Source of the DNA: Bacteroidia bacterium | GTDB taxonomy: Bacteria; Bacteroidota; Bacteroidia; AKYH767-A; OLB10 | Assembly: GCA_020847635.1 (NCBI GenBank) | Contig: JADLBQ010000078.1 | Location: 1 to 39,994, forward strand | Reading direction: 5' to 3' | DNA: 39,994 nt | In this document: one piece after another, positions 23,363-32,526 of the stretch | How positions within the stretch are numbered: position 1 is the stretch's first letter | Layout of the letters: every line of letters begins with the position of its first letter | The notes under the pieces: model-generated | Told to the model about the DNA's origin: nothing | Seen by the model: the letters and a program-made list of their open reading frames with translations, nothing else | Databases searched by the model: none | Made by a program: the position numbers and the translations under genes

Positions 23363-26300
23363 ATGGGAAAAACGAGCTTAATCATTTCATTTTTAGTCTT
23401 GTCAGTCTATTCAATTTCACTGGCTCAGCAGATAGTTACTGAATGGAATTTTCCCAACAATCCGGATGATGCAACAGTTGATGTTTCAAACCCATTAAAT
23501 ACAACAGCAGTTTTGATAACCCAGGGTGGAACCGGTGCCTTAGGTTTTACTCAGGCGGGGGCAACTACTCGTTCTGCTAATTGTACAAATTGGGCGAGTG
23601 GAAGCGGTTTGAAATGGTGGGAAATAACAATTAATACGATCGGGTGTAATAATCTTGAAATTTCAAGTAAACAGTACAGTTCAGCAACCGGACCGCGTGA
23701 TTTCCGGATTGACTATCGAATTGGTGCAGGTGCATGGACTGCATTGGTAAATGTAACAGTGGCTACAAACTGGACCTCCGGAGTGGTATTAAGTAATGCT
23801 TTACCAATAACGTGTGAGAACCAGCCTGCAGTATCCTTTCGCTGGATCATGACAAGCAATATTGCTGTAAACGGTTCGGCAGTGGCTGCTGGCGGCAATA
23901 CGAGGATAGATGACATTTCTGTTTCATGGAATTCGAGTGATTATTACCGAAGCATTAACAGTGGAAACTGGAACAATACGCTAGTCTGGGAATCTTCACC
24001 CGATAACATCACCTGGAATCCGGCAATTATGCCACCTTCGAAAGCGGCAAAGACAATTACAATCCGAAATCCAGATATAATTACCATTAATTCAAATGTT
24101 AACTTAGATGAAACCTATGTTGAGCCAGGTGCAACCTTAAGCTGGCAGGCCTTTAATCTGACTGTTTCAAATGGGCCTGGTGTTGATTTACATATTGATG
24201 GTACCTTTTGGGATAATGCTTCAAACAATGTAACCTTTAATGCAGGGGCAGCATGGCAATTGGGAGCAAATGCTACAATTATTAAAACGAATAATGGAAG
24301 TGCTAATAACTGGCGGGATTATTACAACGGAGGTATTGCTTTAATTCCTGCTACAGCTAATTGGATTATCCGAAAGATCAGCGGAAACAACCCATCCGTT
24401 AGTTCGCTCGCAATGTATTATCCGAATCTGACAATTGAAAACAATACAGCTGGTAACTGGATAGCCACCGGACCGTCTTCATTTCAAGGTGCTTCAGGAA
24501 CTATTGTAGTAAAAGGATTTTTAGATATTGGCGGAAGTGGCAGTTCAACTGTCGAATTTGAATGTACCAACACCAATGCCTTTGCAGTAACAATTACCGG
24601 TAACCTTTTGATTCGTCCGGGGAATAAACTTCGCAATTATGGAACTGGATTTGAACTGTATTCAGATTTGATTTGCCAGGGTGATATTATTCATGATGCA
24701 AATGATCCCAGACGACTAATATTCAGCGGCAATAACCCTCAGGTGATTTCTGGGAGCGGCCAGCTTAATATCTGGAATTTGATTATGAATAAAACTGCTG
24801 ATGATTTAACTCTAAATCGTTCAGTAGTTGTTAAAAACAACCTGCAGTTTAATAACCCGGGAGGAAGAATTATTACATCAGCTTTGAATTTGCTTACAAT
24901 CGAAGCATTGGCAACTGTAACCAATGCTAATAACAACAGTTTTGTTCACGGGCCGGTCAGAAAGCTTGGAAATCCTGCTTTTGTGTTTCCAACAGGTAAG
25001 AACAATGTCTACAGGCCAATTGCAATTAATGCTGGTTCAGGAGGAGGAGGCGGAGTTTTCTGGACAGAAGAATTCGGAACAGGATGCAATACAGGTCAGC
25101 TTGTAACTGCTTATTCAGGACCGAATGGCTCCTGGACTATGAGCACAATCGGTGCAAATGATCCCGGAGCTAACACTTGGTTTGTAAGTGCAGCTGAAAA
25201 CGGACAAGGTGCTGGAGTTTGTGGTGCAGCCTGCGGCTCAAACCGCACTTTACATGTGGGTGCAACTTATCCAACAACTGACCCCGGAGCTGCATATTAT
25301 GAATCAACACCTGGATTTTGTCCGGGCTGGTTTCCATGCTCTTTTACCGACAAAAGAGCGGAGTCGCCTGTAATTGACTGTACCGGGAAATCAGCAATCA
25401 CAATCAGTTTTAACTATATTGAATTTGGGCAGGGAACTTCTGATAATGCTACCCTTTGGTTTAATGACGGGTTGGTATGGTCACAACTTATAGATTTACC
25501 TAAAACCTTGTGTTGCGGAAGTGTTCCCTGTAATGGAAGTCTCCAGGCACTTTGGACAGCTTACTCAATTGCACTTCCTGCAAGTGCTGATAATAATCCG
25601 AATGTCAGAATTGGTTTTCGCTGGACGAATAATGCTGATGGTACAGGAACAGACCCGTCCTTTGCAGTTGATGATATTCAGCTTTCTACAACTGCTATAA
25701 CCGAATCTTTTACTGCTGAATATTTTTACTCCAATCCACAGATAGTATTTAATAATATACTCAATGCGCCTTTAGACCATATCAGTCAATGCGAGTACTG
25801 GGAGTTAAGCCGTGATGCAGGATCTTCAAACCGGGTTGTTACCTTATCCTGGGACAATAATAGCTGCGGAGTAACCAACCTTGCAGATTTACGGGTTGCC
25901 CGCTTTAACGGTCTATCTTGGGATGATCGTGGAAATGGAGGAACAACAGGAAATAATGCTGCCGGTACAATTGCCAGTTTAACCGCACAAACGGCCTATG
26001 GCCCGTTTACCTTAAGTTCGGTAACTTCTGAAAACCCATTACCGGTTGAGTTGCTTAGTTTCACTGGTGAATTGAAAAACAAAGTGGTAGAATTAAAATG
26101 GGTCACACTGTCAGAAAAAAATTGTGATTATTTCCGTATTCAACGTTCTGCTAATGGAAAATGGTTTGAAGAAATTGGCTATTTGAAAGGCAGCGGGAAT
26201 ACGTCAACTATAACTAATTATTATTTTCAGGATGAACAGCCCTTGGAACAACTCTCATTTTACAGGTTGAGGCAGGTTGATTTCAATGGAAGTGATAACT

Positions 26301-26593
26301 TTTCAAAAACAATTACAATTTCAGCTTCTGCTGTATCGGCACAATGGAGTATTATCAGTGTTTTTAGTGAACCTAACTCAAACCTGGTATCGGTTCAGCT
26401 CCATGCTGAAGAGGGAATCTATTCCAGGCTGGCGATCATAGATGCTATCGGGAAAACAATTATTGATCTCCCTGTTGAACCGGGATCGGGAATTCAAAAT
26501 CTGAAAATTGAGGCTTCAGGCTGGGCAAAAGGCATCTATTCAGTCGTCATCTATAACAAGGCAGGAATAAGCAGAACTAGATTTGCTTATTAA
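23363..26593 (+). CDS. Large multidomain T9SS-exported protein
   Basis: A 1076-residue secreted protein with signal peptide MGKTSLIISFLVLSVYSISLAQ. An N-terminal beta-sandwich (about 24-192) ends in a TRIDDISVSW block. A parallel-beta, pectate-lyase-like stretch follows (YRSINSGNWNNTLVWES, then repeated short beta rungs, to about 555). After a GSGGGGG linker comes a Cys-rich MAM/jelly-roll-like domain (about 560-775: WTEEFGTGCNTG ... SFAVDDIQLS). Then a LDHISQCEYWELSRD domain (about 780-885), an FN3-like LPVELLSFTGELKNKVVELK segment, and a T9SS type A sorting domain (about 995-1076). No catalytic motif is seen; an adhesive or carbohydrate-binding role is a guess. Confidence 0.88.
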   Translation: MGKTSLIISFLVLSVYSISLAQQIVTEWNFPNNPDDATVDVSNPLNTTAVLITQGGTGALGFTQAGATTRSANCTNWASGSGLKWWEITINTIGCNNLEISSKQYSSATGPRDFRIDYRIGAGAWTALVNVTVATNWTSGVVLSNALPITCENQPAVSFRWIMTSNIAVNGSAVAAGGNTRIDDISVSWNSSDYYRSINSGNWNNTLVWESSPDNITWNPAIMPPSKAAKTITIRNPDIITINSNVNLDETYVEPGATLSWQAFNLTVSNGPGVDLHIDGTFWDNASNNVTFNAGAAWQLGANATIIKTNNGSANNWRDYYNGGIALIPATANWIIRKISGNNPSVSSLAMYYPNLTIENNTAGNWIATGPSSFQGASGTIVVKGFLDIGGSGSSTVEFECTNTNAFAVTITGNLLIRPGNKLRNYGTGFELYSDLICQGDIIHDANDPRRLIFSGNNPQVISGSGQLNIWNLIMNKTADDLTLNRSVVVKNNLQFNNPGGRIITSALNLLTIEALATVTNANNNSFVHGPVRKLGNPAFVFPTGKNNVYRPIAINAGSGGGGGVFWTEEFGTGCNTGQLVTAYSGPNGSWTMSTIGANDPGANTWFVSAAENGQGAGVCGAACGSNRTLHVGATYPTTDPGAAYYESTPGFCPGWFPCSFTDKRAESPVIDCTGKSAITISFNYIEFGQGTSDNATLWFNDGLVWSQLIDLPKTLCCGSVPCNGSLQALWTAYSIALPASADNNPNVRIGFRWTNNADGTGTDPSFAVDDIQLSTTAITESFTAEYFYSNPQIVFNNILNAPLDHISQCEYWELSRDAGSSNRVVTLSWDNNSCGVTNLADLRVARFNGLSWDDRGNGGTTGNNAAGTIASLTAQTAYGPFTLSSVTSENPLPVELLSFTGELKNKVVELKWVTLSEKNCDYFRIQRSANGKWFEEIGYLKGSGNTSTITNYYFQDEQPLEQLSFYRLRQVDFNGSDNFSKTITISASAVSAQWSIISVFSEPNSNLVSVQLHAEEGIYSRLAIIDAIGKTIIDLPVEPGSGIQNLKIEASGWAKGIYSVVIYNKAGISRTRFAY

Positions 26594-26599
26594 AAACTG

Positions 26600-28201
26600 C
26601 TAGCTCTTACTTTGAATTATTTTTAGTTTCGCCTCAATCGGATTGGCATTTTGGTAAAGCAGTTCAAACAAGTTACCTTTAAACCTGATCACTAAATCTA
26701 AAAGATTGTCATGTCGCTCCTGAAAAACTCCATCAGGATATAGAACGGATTTTATTTTTTGAATTCTATTTAGTGCTGTTTCTTCTTTTCTTTTAATGGA
26801 TTTGCGAAGTTTCTCCTCGATATTCTTGATTCCATGATTGACCTTTTGTTTTTCTGCATTTACAGTAGCTTTTAATGTCGGATCAATTTTAACAATTTGC
26901 TCAGCTAACTTTCCATAAACAGTTTCTATTTGTGACTGAGCCTCCATTATCCATTCGGCATCTGGTGAGCGGGCTAAAAGAAATTTTTTGATAATGTCCG
27001 GTTCATCCTGTAGAAAATCTTCTGCATCCAGATCTGCCTTTTCTAGCAATGAACTTAAAGACTCATCTATCCACAGAAACGAATCGCGGAGTAACAGAAC
27101 CGGTAACCGCATCTGGTGATATTCAAAAAATGTTTTATATTCCATCCAATAGGAAATTTCAGAAGGGCCCCCGACATAGGCAAGATTTGGAAGAATAAGC
27201 TCCTGGTATAATGGACGGATAACAACATTCGGGCTAAAATTCTCAGGATGAGTTTCAATTTCGTTTAGGAGCTCATCCCTGGTAAAGCTAAGACCTGAAG
27301 ATATGGTTGCATACCTGTCATTAGCTGCTATTAATCTGTCACGAATATTATTACCCAAATAAAAAAAGTTGATTTTCCGGGGATGAACCTGAGCTTTATA
27401 CTTTTTTTCAATTTCAGCAACAGTCCGGTTAACCAGGTTGAAAGCTGAAGAATTAATAAAATCATCCTTTATGACAGGGATAAGGCATTTTTTTAAATCT
27501 GCATCATCTGCATTTATAATCAACAGGCCTTTTTCTCCGAAGAGGTAATTTACTAATTCTCGTGTTGCATCAGTAAGAGTTTTATTTTCTGAATAATACG
27601 TTTTAAAAGCAACAAGTAACTTAACCAGTTCTGGATTATTCTGGTATTGTTTTAGTAATATATCTGCAATTTCTACTAAACCATCAGTTTTTAATCTGCC
27701 GCAGGGTGGGCCTGCTTCTGGTTCTGACCATTCTATTTTTTGATTCTGAATATAGAAGTGATTAATTTCCAGTAAGTCATGGTCTTCACCGGCCATCCAG
27801 TAAACCGGTACAAAATCAAACTGTGGAAATTGCGGTTTTAACTGGTCTGCCAACTTAATGACACTGATAATTTTATAAATAAAGTAGAGCGGGCCAGTAA
27901 AAATGTTTAGCTGATGACCGGTTGTAACGGTAAAGGTGTTTTCTGATTTTAGTTTTTCAATCTGAGTAACAGCTGACTTTGTTCCGCTTTGAACTTTTTC
28001 ATACTGTTTCGCAAGTACTTCCACTAATAGCTCACGATGATGATAATTGGTCTTTCTGAATTCGATTGCTTTGCGGAATGACTCCAATTGGGGGGGGAAA
28101 TGATAATACTGTTTTAGCAACCCCGGATTTATACTGTAGTCACGAGCCATTGGCGGCAAAACAGGACTTAAGTCAGTTTTAATTATTTCAAATTCACTCA
28201 T
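26600..28201 (-). CDS. bshC: Bacillithiol biosynthesis cysteine-adding enzyme BshC
   Basis: A 533-residue protein from the ATG at 28201; the frame continues to an ATG at 28237, adding 12 residues. BshC joins cysteine to glucosaminyl-malate to finish bacillithiol. Family blocks: TVTTGHQLNIFTGPLYFIYK (nucleotidyltransferase-like core), FVPVYWMAGEDHDLLEINHF, VYGKLAEQIVKIDPTLKATV and the long basic coiled coil HGIKNIEEKLRKSIKRKEE near the C-terminus. Length fits the family (about 520-545). The 3' end lies 6 nt from the convergent T9SS gene. bshA is in the same window at 37315; bshB is not. Confidence 0.93.
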   Translation of the reverse strand: MSEFEIIKTDLSPVLPPMARDYSINPGLLKQYYHFPPQLESFRKAIEFRKTNYHHRELLVEVLAKQYEKVQSGTKSAVTQIEKLKSENTFTVTTGHQLNIFTGPLYFIYKIISVIKLADQLKPQFPQFDFVPVYWMAGEDHDLLEINHFYIQNQKIEWSEPEAGPPCGRLKTDGLVEIADILLKQYQNNPELVKLLVAFKTYYSENKTLTDATRELVNYLFGEKGLLIINADDADLKKCLIPVIKDDFINSSAFNLVNRTVAEIEKKYKAQVHPRKINFFYLGNNIRDRLIAANDRYATISSGLSFTRDELLNEIETHPENFSPNVVIRPLYQELILPNLAYVGGPSEISYWMEYKTFFEYHQMRLPVLLLRDSFLWIDESLSSLLEKADLDAEDFLQDEPDIIKKFLLARSPDAEWIMEAQSQIETVYGKLAEQIVKIDPTLKATVNAEKQKVNHGIKNIEEKLRKSIKRKEETALNRIQKIKSVLYPDGVFQERHDNLLDLVIRFKGNLFELLYQNANPIEAKLKIIQSKS

Positions 28202-28407
28202 ATATTTTTTATTATACTTATCAGGTTCTCCTTCCATTCCCGATGGTTAGTTTTAACAGACCGGAAAGAGGCCGAAAGAAAGAACCAGCAAAAAGGATTT
28301 CGGTATGTCTGTTACCGTTTATCATAGAGACAGGATTTTTAAAATACATAAAAAGTTTCTGTGGGTTTATAGATTCTGGTTAAGTAAAAACATGAAGTTA
28401 TAAGGTT

Positions 28408-28415
28408 CAAAGGTA
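28408..28415 (-). promoter_or_regulatory. Candidate -7 promoter element for bshC
   Basis: The minus strand reads TACCTTTG, matching TAnnTTTG, 206 nt before the ATG at 28201. It is the only good match I see upstream, which implies a leader of about 200 nt. Confidence 0.4.
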
Positions 28416-28470
28416 GATATTCAGGTTTCTGATGTTAAAAACTAACTTGGGTAATTAAGCGGTTATTCAT

Positions 28471-28499
28471 TTTGATCCGGAAGGATCATTTTACTTTTG
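28471..28499 (+). promoter_or_regulatory. Promoter with internal dyad for the TonB_C-like gene
   Basis: TTTG (28471-28474) and TACTTTTG (28492-28499) are 17 nt apart, 17 nt before the ATG at 28517. Overlapping the G of the TTTG and filling most of the spacer is the inverted repeat GATCC-GGAA-GGATC (28474-28487), an operator-like position. Confidence 0.6.
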
Positions 28500-28516
28500 C
28501 AGTAAATTGAGTTGCT

Positions 28517-29008
28517 ATGAAAAAGATTCTGATAATGGCTTTCTGTCTGATTGCCGGTGCTGCTTTTGCCCAGCATACCCTTATTCTGAAGAGCGGTGAA
28601 AAAATGAACGGAAATCTTAAATCATTTAATGACAATAAAGCCATCTTTGAGTTTAAAGGCAATGAATTGAAATTTGATGCTGCTGAAATTTCCTCTATTG
28701 TATTTGATGACCGCCCGGCCGCTGATATACCAACCGGCCTAAAAGGTGTTGGATATGTACTGAATGGAAGAAAAATGACAAAGACTCCTGTTTATGAGAA
28801 TCTGACCATGAAAAAGGGAATTGTTGTAGTGTCAGTAACTGTAGATAAGTATGGAAGTGTTATGAAAGCAAGTCCTGGAGCAGAAGGTACAAATACAACT
28901 GACAAATACCTGCTTGACCTTTCAAAGAATGCAGCTCAGGGTGCCAAATTTGATAACTGCCCCAAGTGCCCGCTGCAAATGGAAGGGACAATCACATTTA
29001 CTTTTTAA
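28517..29008 (+). CDS. Small secreted protein with a TonB C-terminal-like domain
   Basis: A 163-residue exported protein with signal peptide MKKILIMAFCLIAGAAFAQ. Residues 20-67 form a small beta domain (LILKSGEKMNGNLKSF ... LKFDAAEISSIVFDD). Residues about 95-163 follow the TonB_C pattern: GIVVVSVTVDKYGSVMKASP, GTNTTDKYLLDLSKNAAQ, and the strand MEGTITFTF. Cys pair CPKC sits before the last strand. True TonB has a membrane anchor and a Pro-rich linker; both are missing, so it is not a classical energy transducer. Function unknown. It converges with mfd across a hairpin. Confidence 0.82.
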   Translation: MKKILIMAFCLIAGAAFAQHTLILKSGEKMNGNLKSFNDNKAIFEFKGNELKFDAAEISSIVFDDRPAADIPTGLKGVGYVLNGRKMTKTPVYENLTMKKGIVVVSVTVDKYGSVMKASPGAEGTNTTDKYLLDLSKNAAQGAKFDNCPKCPLQMEGTITFTF

Positions 29009-29038
29009 GTTGCTATAGAGGCAACTTGTTATTTGTTT
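29007..29038. terminator. Hairpin terminator between the TonB_C-like gene and mfd
   Basis: AAGTTGC (29007-29013), a 7-nt loop, and GCAACTT (29021-29027), followed by GTTATTTGTTT. It overlaps the TAA of the plus-strand gene and abuts the stop of mfd at 29029. Confidence 0.65.
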
Positions 29039-32000
29039 GAACTTTTAATCTTATTTTCTTCTACAACAGGCAGCAGGTTATTCAGGTTGCGGAGAAAGGT
29101 AACTGCGGAGGCAATAGAAGAAATTCCGGCAACGGAGATTAATGCGCTATTCTTTTCTTGTTTCAGTAAACAGTGGTTTTCATTGCTTCTAATAAAGGAT
29201 AAAATTCTGTCAAATTTTTCAGAATTGAAAAATGCCTGCTGATTCCGGGTAGGGAAATAGCATCTCATCATCTCACGTTTAATAATTATTTTTTCAAAGC
29301 CTGCATCTTTGGCAAGTTGTCGCATAATCAAGGTCTCAATCAACTCATGAACAGGCTTCGGTATCGGGCCAAAGCGGTCAGCCAGGTCTGTTTTAAACTG
29401 GATGATTTCGTGCTCGCTGGTAAGATGATCCATTTCCTGGTAAATTTTAAGCCGTTCATTGGTACTTTCGACATAGGAAGTAGGGATCAGAATTTCCAGA
29501 TCGGTCTCAATCTGGCAGTCTGTAGCAAACGGAGTTTCATCGGTTGAAAATAAATCTTTAAACTCTGTTTCTTTTAACTCTGTAATTGCCTCATCCAGGA
29601 TTTTATGATACATTTCAAAGCCAACTTCTGAAATAAATCCACTTTGCTCACCGCCAAGAATGTTGCCGGCACCCCGGATATCAAGATCGCGCATTGCAAT
29701 CTGAAATCCACTCCCCAGTTCTGAGAATTCTTCACAGGCTTTAAGTCGTTGCCTGGCTTCAGAAGTCAAAACTGAATGAGGTGGGGTGAGCAGGTAACAA
29801 AAAGCTTTTTTGTTAGATCGGCCAACTCGTCCCCGCATCTGATGAAGGTCACTCAATCCGTAGTGTTGTGCCTGGTTAATAATGATTGTATTTGCATTTG
29901 AAATATCCAGGCCTGATTCTATAATAGTAGTCGAGAGCAAAACATCCGTTTCACCTTCAATAAAATTCATCATTTCTTTCTCAAGCTTATCGCTCTCCAT
30001 TTGGCCATGTACAATGGATACAGTTGCTCCCGGACACAGTTTTCTGATCATTGATGCTAGATCTTCCAGATTGCTGATCCGGTTATGGACAAAGAAAACC
30101 TGTCCGCCACGGGCTAATTCAAAATTTATTGTATCATGAATGATTTCTTCACTAAAAACGTGAAGTTCAGTAGTTACCGGGAAACGGCTTGCAGGTGGAG
30201 TATTGATGATGCTCAGGTCACGTGCACCCATCAATGAAAACTGAAGAGTTCTGGGGATTGGAGTAGCAGTAAGAGTGAGGGTATCTACATTAATTTTAAG
30301 TTGCTTGATTTTTTCCTTTGCAGACACACCGAATTTTTGTTCTTCATCAATAATCAGTAATCCGAGGTCTTTAAACAGAACATCCTTGCTCAGCAGCCGG
30401 TGAGTACCAATTATTATATCAGTTTTCCCTTCTTTTAGTTTTGTAAGAGTTTCTTTTTGTTTGGTTGGAGATTTAAACCGGTTAATGAAGTCAACCGAAC
30501 AGGGAAAATCCCTGAGCCTTTCCGAGAACGTCCGGAAATGTTGAAGAGCCAGAATCGTTGTTGGGACCAGTACAGCAGCCTGTTTACCATCAGTTACAGC
30601 TTTAAATGCAGCTCTAATGGCAATTTCAGTTTTACCAAATCCGACATCTCCACAAATAAGACGGTCCATTGGTACTGCAGATTCCATATCTTTCTTTACA
30701 TCCTGGGTTGATTTAATCTGATCAGGTGTATCTTCAAAAACAAAGGAAGCTTCAAGTTCGGTCTGGAGATAACTGTCTGCAGAATAGGCAAATCCTTTTT
30801 GAAGTTTGCGTTTGGCATAAAGGGCAATCAGATCTTTAGCGATGTCTTTAACTTTCTTTTTAGTCTTTTGCTTCAGAACTGACCATGAATTTGAACCCAA
30901 TTTATTCAATGCAGGTATAGTACCGTCTTTACCTGAATAACGAGAAATCCGGTTCAATGCATGGATACTGATATATAAAACATCATTGTCTTTGTAAATC
31001 AGCCGGATTGCCTCCTGCTCCCTGCCATTCACATAAATTTTCTCAAGACCTGCAAAGCGGCCAACTCCATGATCAATGTGGGTAATGTAATCTCCCGGCT
31101 GTAGGCTGTACAGCTCTTTGAGTGAAATTGCTTCAGATTCGGTGTATTTGCGTTTAACCCGATATCTGTGATACCGGTTAAATACCTGATGATCGGTATA
31201 TAGTGTAATCTTCAGTTGATGATCAGTAAAACCTTCATGAATGGAAAGTAGTTGGGCGGAGAAGAGATGGTCTCCATATTCTTTACCTGAATGTTCGTAA
31301 ATAGAATAGAGGCGCTCGACCTGCTTGGCTGAATCACATAAGATAAGAGGCTTGTAGGATTTGAGATTATATTCCTGAAGATGACTGAACAGTAAATCAA
31401 AATTCTTATTAAAGGAAGGTTGAGGTGATTGGTTAAATGAATACCTGGTGCCATTCCCGTTAAACATATTCCCGAATTGAATAAGAGAGAAATTTTCAAG
31501 CTGGCTAACCAGCTCTTCAGGCTGGAGAAAAGTAACCCGTTTTTCTTCATTCCCAATCTCACCATTTTCAGGAATTTCAAGGCTGTCAGTTTTTACTGAC
31601 TGATAGATCTGCGGAAGATTATAAGCCCAGATCACACTTTCATGAGGAAGAAAGCTGAGTAGAGATTCGTATTGATTGTAAACTTTTGAATTGCTGAAAT
31701 CAGGAACTATAGTCACATAACCGGCTTGTTGTTCACTGAGTTGTGAAACCGGATTAAAACAACGAACTGATTCAATCCGATCACCATTAAATTCAATCCG
31801 GTAAGGCATCTCATTTCCAAACGAAAAAACATCAATAATCCCTCCTCTGAGCGAATATTGACCAGGCTCATAAACAAAATCAGAGATTCTAAATCCATGG
31901 GTGTCAAGAAACTCTTGCAGAAACCCCATTCCGGTTACTTCACCTTGCTGAATTTTGAAGGTATTCTGATTCAGTTGCTGGCGTCCAACTACTTTTTCAT

Positions 32001-32382
32001 GGATTGCGGGAGGGCATGTAACTACGACCAATGGATTCTTTGCCCGGCTGATATGCGATAAAGTTTCTGAACGGGCCAGTATATGGTTCGTATCAATCTG
32101 ACCCTGTTTCAGACTTTTTTTAAAGGATGACGGAAAGAAATGAACTCTGGTCTCACCAATGAGACTCATTAGATCGTTGGCAAAGTAAGCGGCCTGTTCA
32201 GTATCAGGCAGGATAGCAAGGGTGATCCTGTATCGATCATAAACCGAGGCCAGCAGAAACGCAGGAGCACTGCCCGCTAATCCCTCAAGAATGAGTTGTT
32301 TCTTATCAAGCGCTGAAAAGGAAAATGCTTCAGTTGTAACAGGATGCCGGCTGAAAAGCTGTCTTAATTCTTCGTTTGTCAT
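29029..32382 (-). CDS. mfd: Transcription-repair coupling factor Mfd
   Basis: A 1117-residue ATP-dependent translocase that removes stalled RNA polymerase and recruits UvrA. Domains in order: UvrB-like N-terminal region with [16 protein letters not shown]; a CarD-like polymerase-interacting domain ([20 protein letters not shown]); RecG-like helicase with Walker [10 protein letters not shown] (about 577-585) and DEEQKFGV (about 677-684); [14 protein letters not shown]; the MRGRVGRS motif VI; and the C-terminal TRCF domain. The frame extends to a TTG at 32412, but the ATG at 32382 ([14 protein letters not shown]) is preferred. Length is usual for Bacteroidota. Confidence 0.97.
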   Translation of the reverse strand: MTNEELRQLFSRHPVTTEAFSFSALDKKQLILEGLAGSAPAFLLASVYDRYRITLAILPDTEQAAYFANDLMSLIGETRVHFFPSSFKKSLKQGQIDTNHILARSETLSHISRAKNPLVVVTCPPAIHEKVVGRQQLNQNTFKIQQGEVTGMGFLQEFLDTHGFRISDFVYEPGQYSLRGGIIDVFSFGNEMPYRIEFNGDRIESVRCFNPVSQLSEQQAGYVTIVPDFSNSKVYNQYESLLSFLPHESVIWAYNLPQIYQSVKTDSLEIPENGEIGNEEKRVTFLQPEELVSQLENFSLIQFGNMFNGNGTRYSFNQSPQPSFNKNFDLLFSHLQEYNLKSYKPLILCDSAKQVERLYSIYEHSGKEYGDHLFSAQLLSIHEGFTDHQLKITLYTDHQVFNRYHRYRVKRKYTESEAISLKELYSLQPGDYITHIDHGVGRFAGLEKIYVNGREQEAIRLIYKDNDVLYISIHALNRISRYSGKDGTIPALNKLGSNSWSVLKQKTKKKVKDIAKDLIALYAKRKLQKGFAYSADSYLQTELEASFVFEDTPDQIKSTQDVKKDMESAVPMDRLICGDVGFGKTEIAIRAAFKAVTDGKQAAVLVPTTILALQHFRTFSERLRDFPCSVDFINRFKSPTKQKETLTKLKEGKTDIIIGTHRLLSKDVLFKDLGLLIIDEEQKFGVSAKEKIKQLKINVDTLTLTATPIPRTLQFSLMGARDLSIINTPPASRFPVTTELHVFSEEIIHDTINFELARGGQVFFVHNRISNLEDLASMIRKLCPGATVSIVHGQMESDKLEKEMMNFIEGETDVLLSTTIIESGLDISNANTIIINQAQHYGLSDLHQMRGRVGRSNKKAFCYLLTPPHSVLTSEARQRLKACEEFSELGSGFQIAMRDLDIRGAGNILGGEQSGFISEVGFEMYHKILDEAITELKETEFKDLFSTDETPFATDCQIETDLEILIPTSYVESTNERLKIYQEMDHLTSEHEIIQFKTDLADRFGPIPKPVHELIETLIMRQLAKDAGFEKIIIKREMMRCYFPTRNQQAFFNSEKFDRILSFIRSNENHCLLKQEKNSALISVAGISSIASAVTFLRNLNNLLPVVEENKIKSSNK

Positions 32383-32417
32383 TAAACAAGATTTCCCGCA
32401 GCTGTATTGCAACCCGG

Positions 32418-32433
32418 TACTTTTGCAAAAGTA
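32418..32433. promoter_or_regulatory. 16-bp palindrome made of two back-to-back -7 boxes (mfd promoter)
   Basis: TACTTTTGCAAAAGTA is a perfect palindrome, so each strand carries the consensus TACTTTTG. The minus copy (32426-32433) lies 43 nt before the mfd ATG. The plus copy points into the 3' end of the AsmA-like gene, where no plus-strand gene is seen. Confidence 0.55.
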
Positions 32434-32526
32434 AGCATAGATGGTCCTGAATTATTGAAAGATCAGGTTCTTCATTTTCACTAGAGGTAAAATGAATATG
32501 CTCAGGTAGTTCAAAACCAGTCCGGG

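Larger units (their letters stand above)
28202..28516. other. Divergent bshC / TonB_C-like intergenic region (315 bp)
   Basis: No gene is supported. Its right half holds both promoters (bshC box 28408-28415, TonB_C-like promoter 28471-28499). The stretch 28202-28402 would be a long bshC leader if that box is used; it contains a small hairpin CGGTA-N7-TACCG (28301-28317). No known riboswitch is recognised. Confidence 0.6.
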
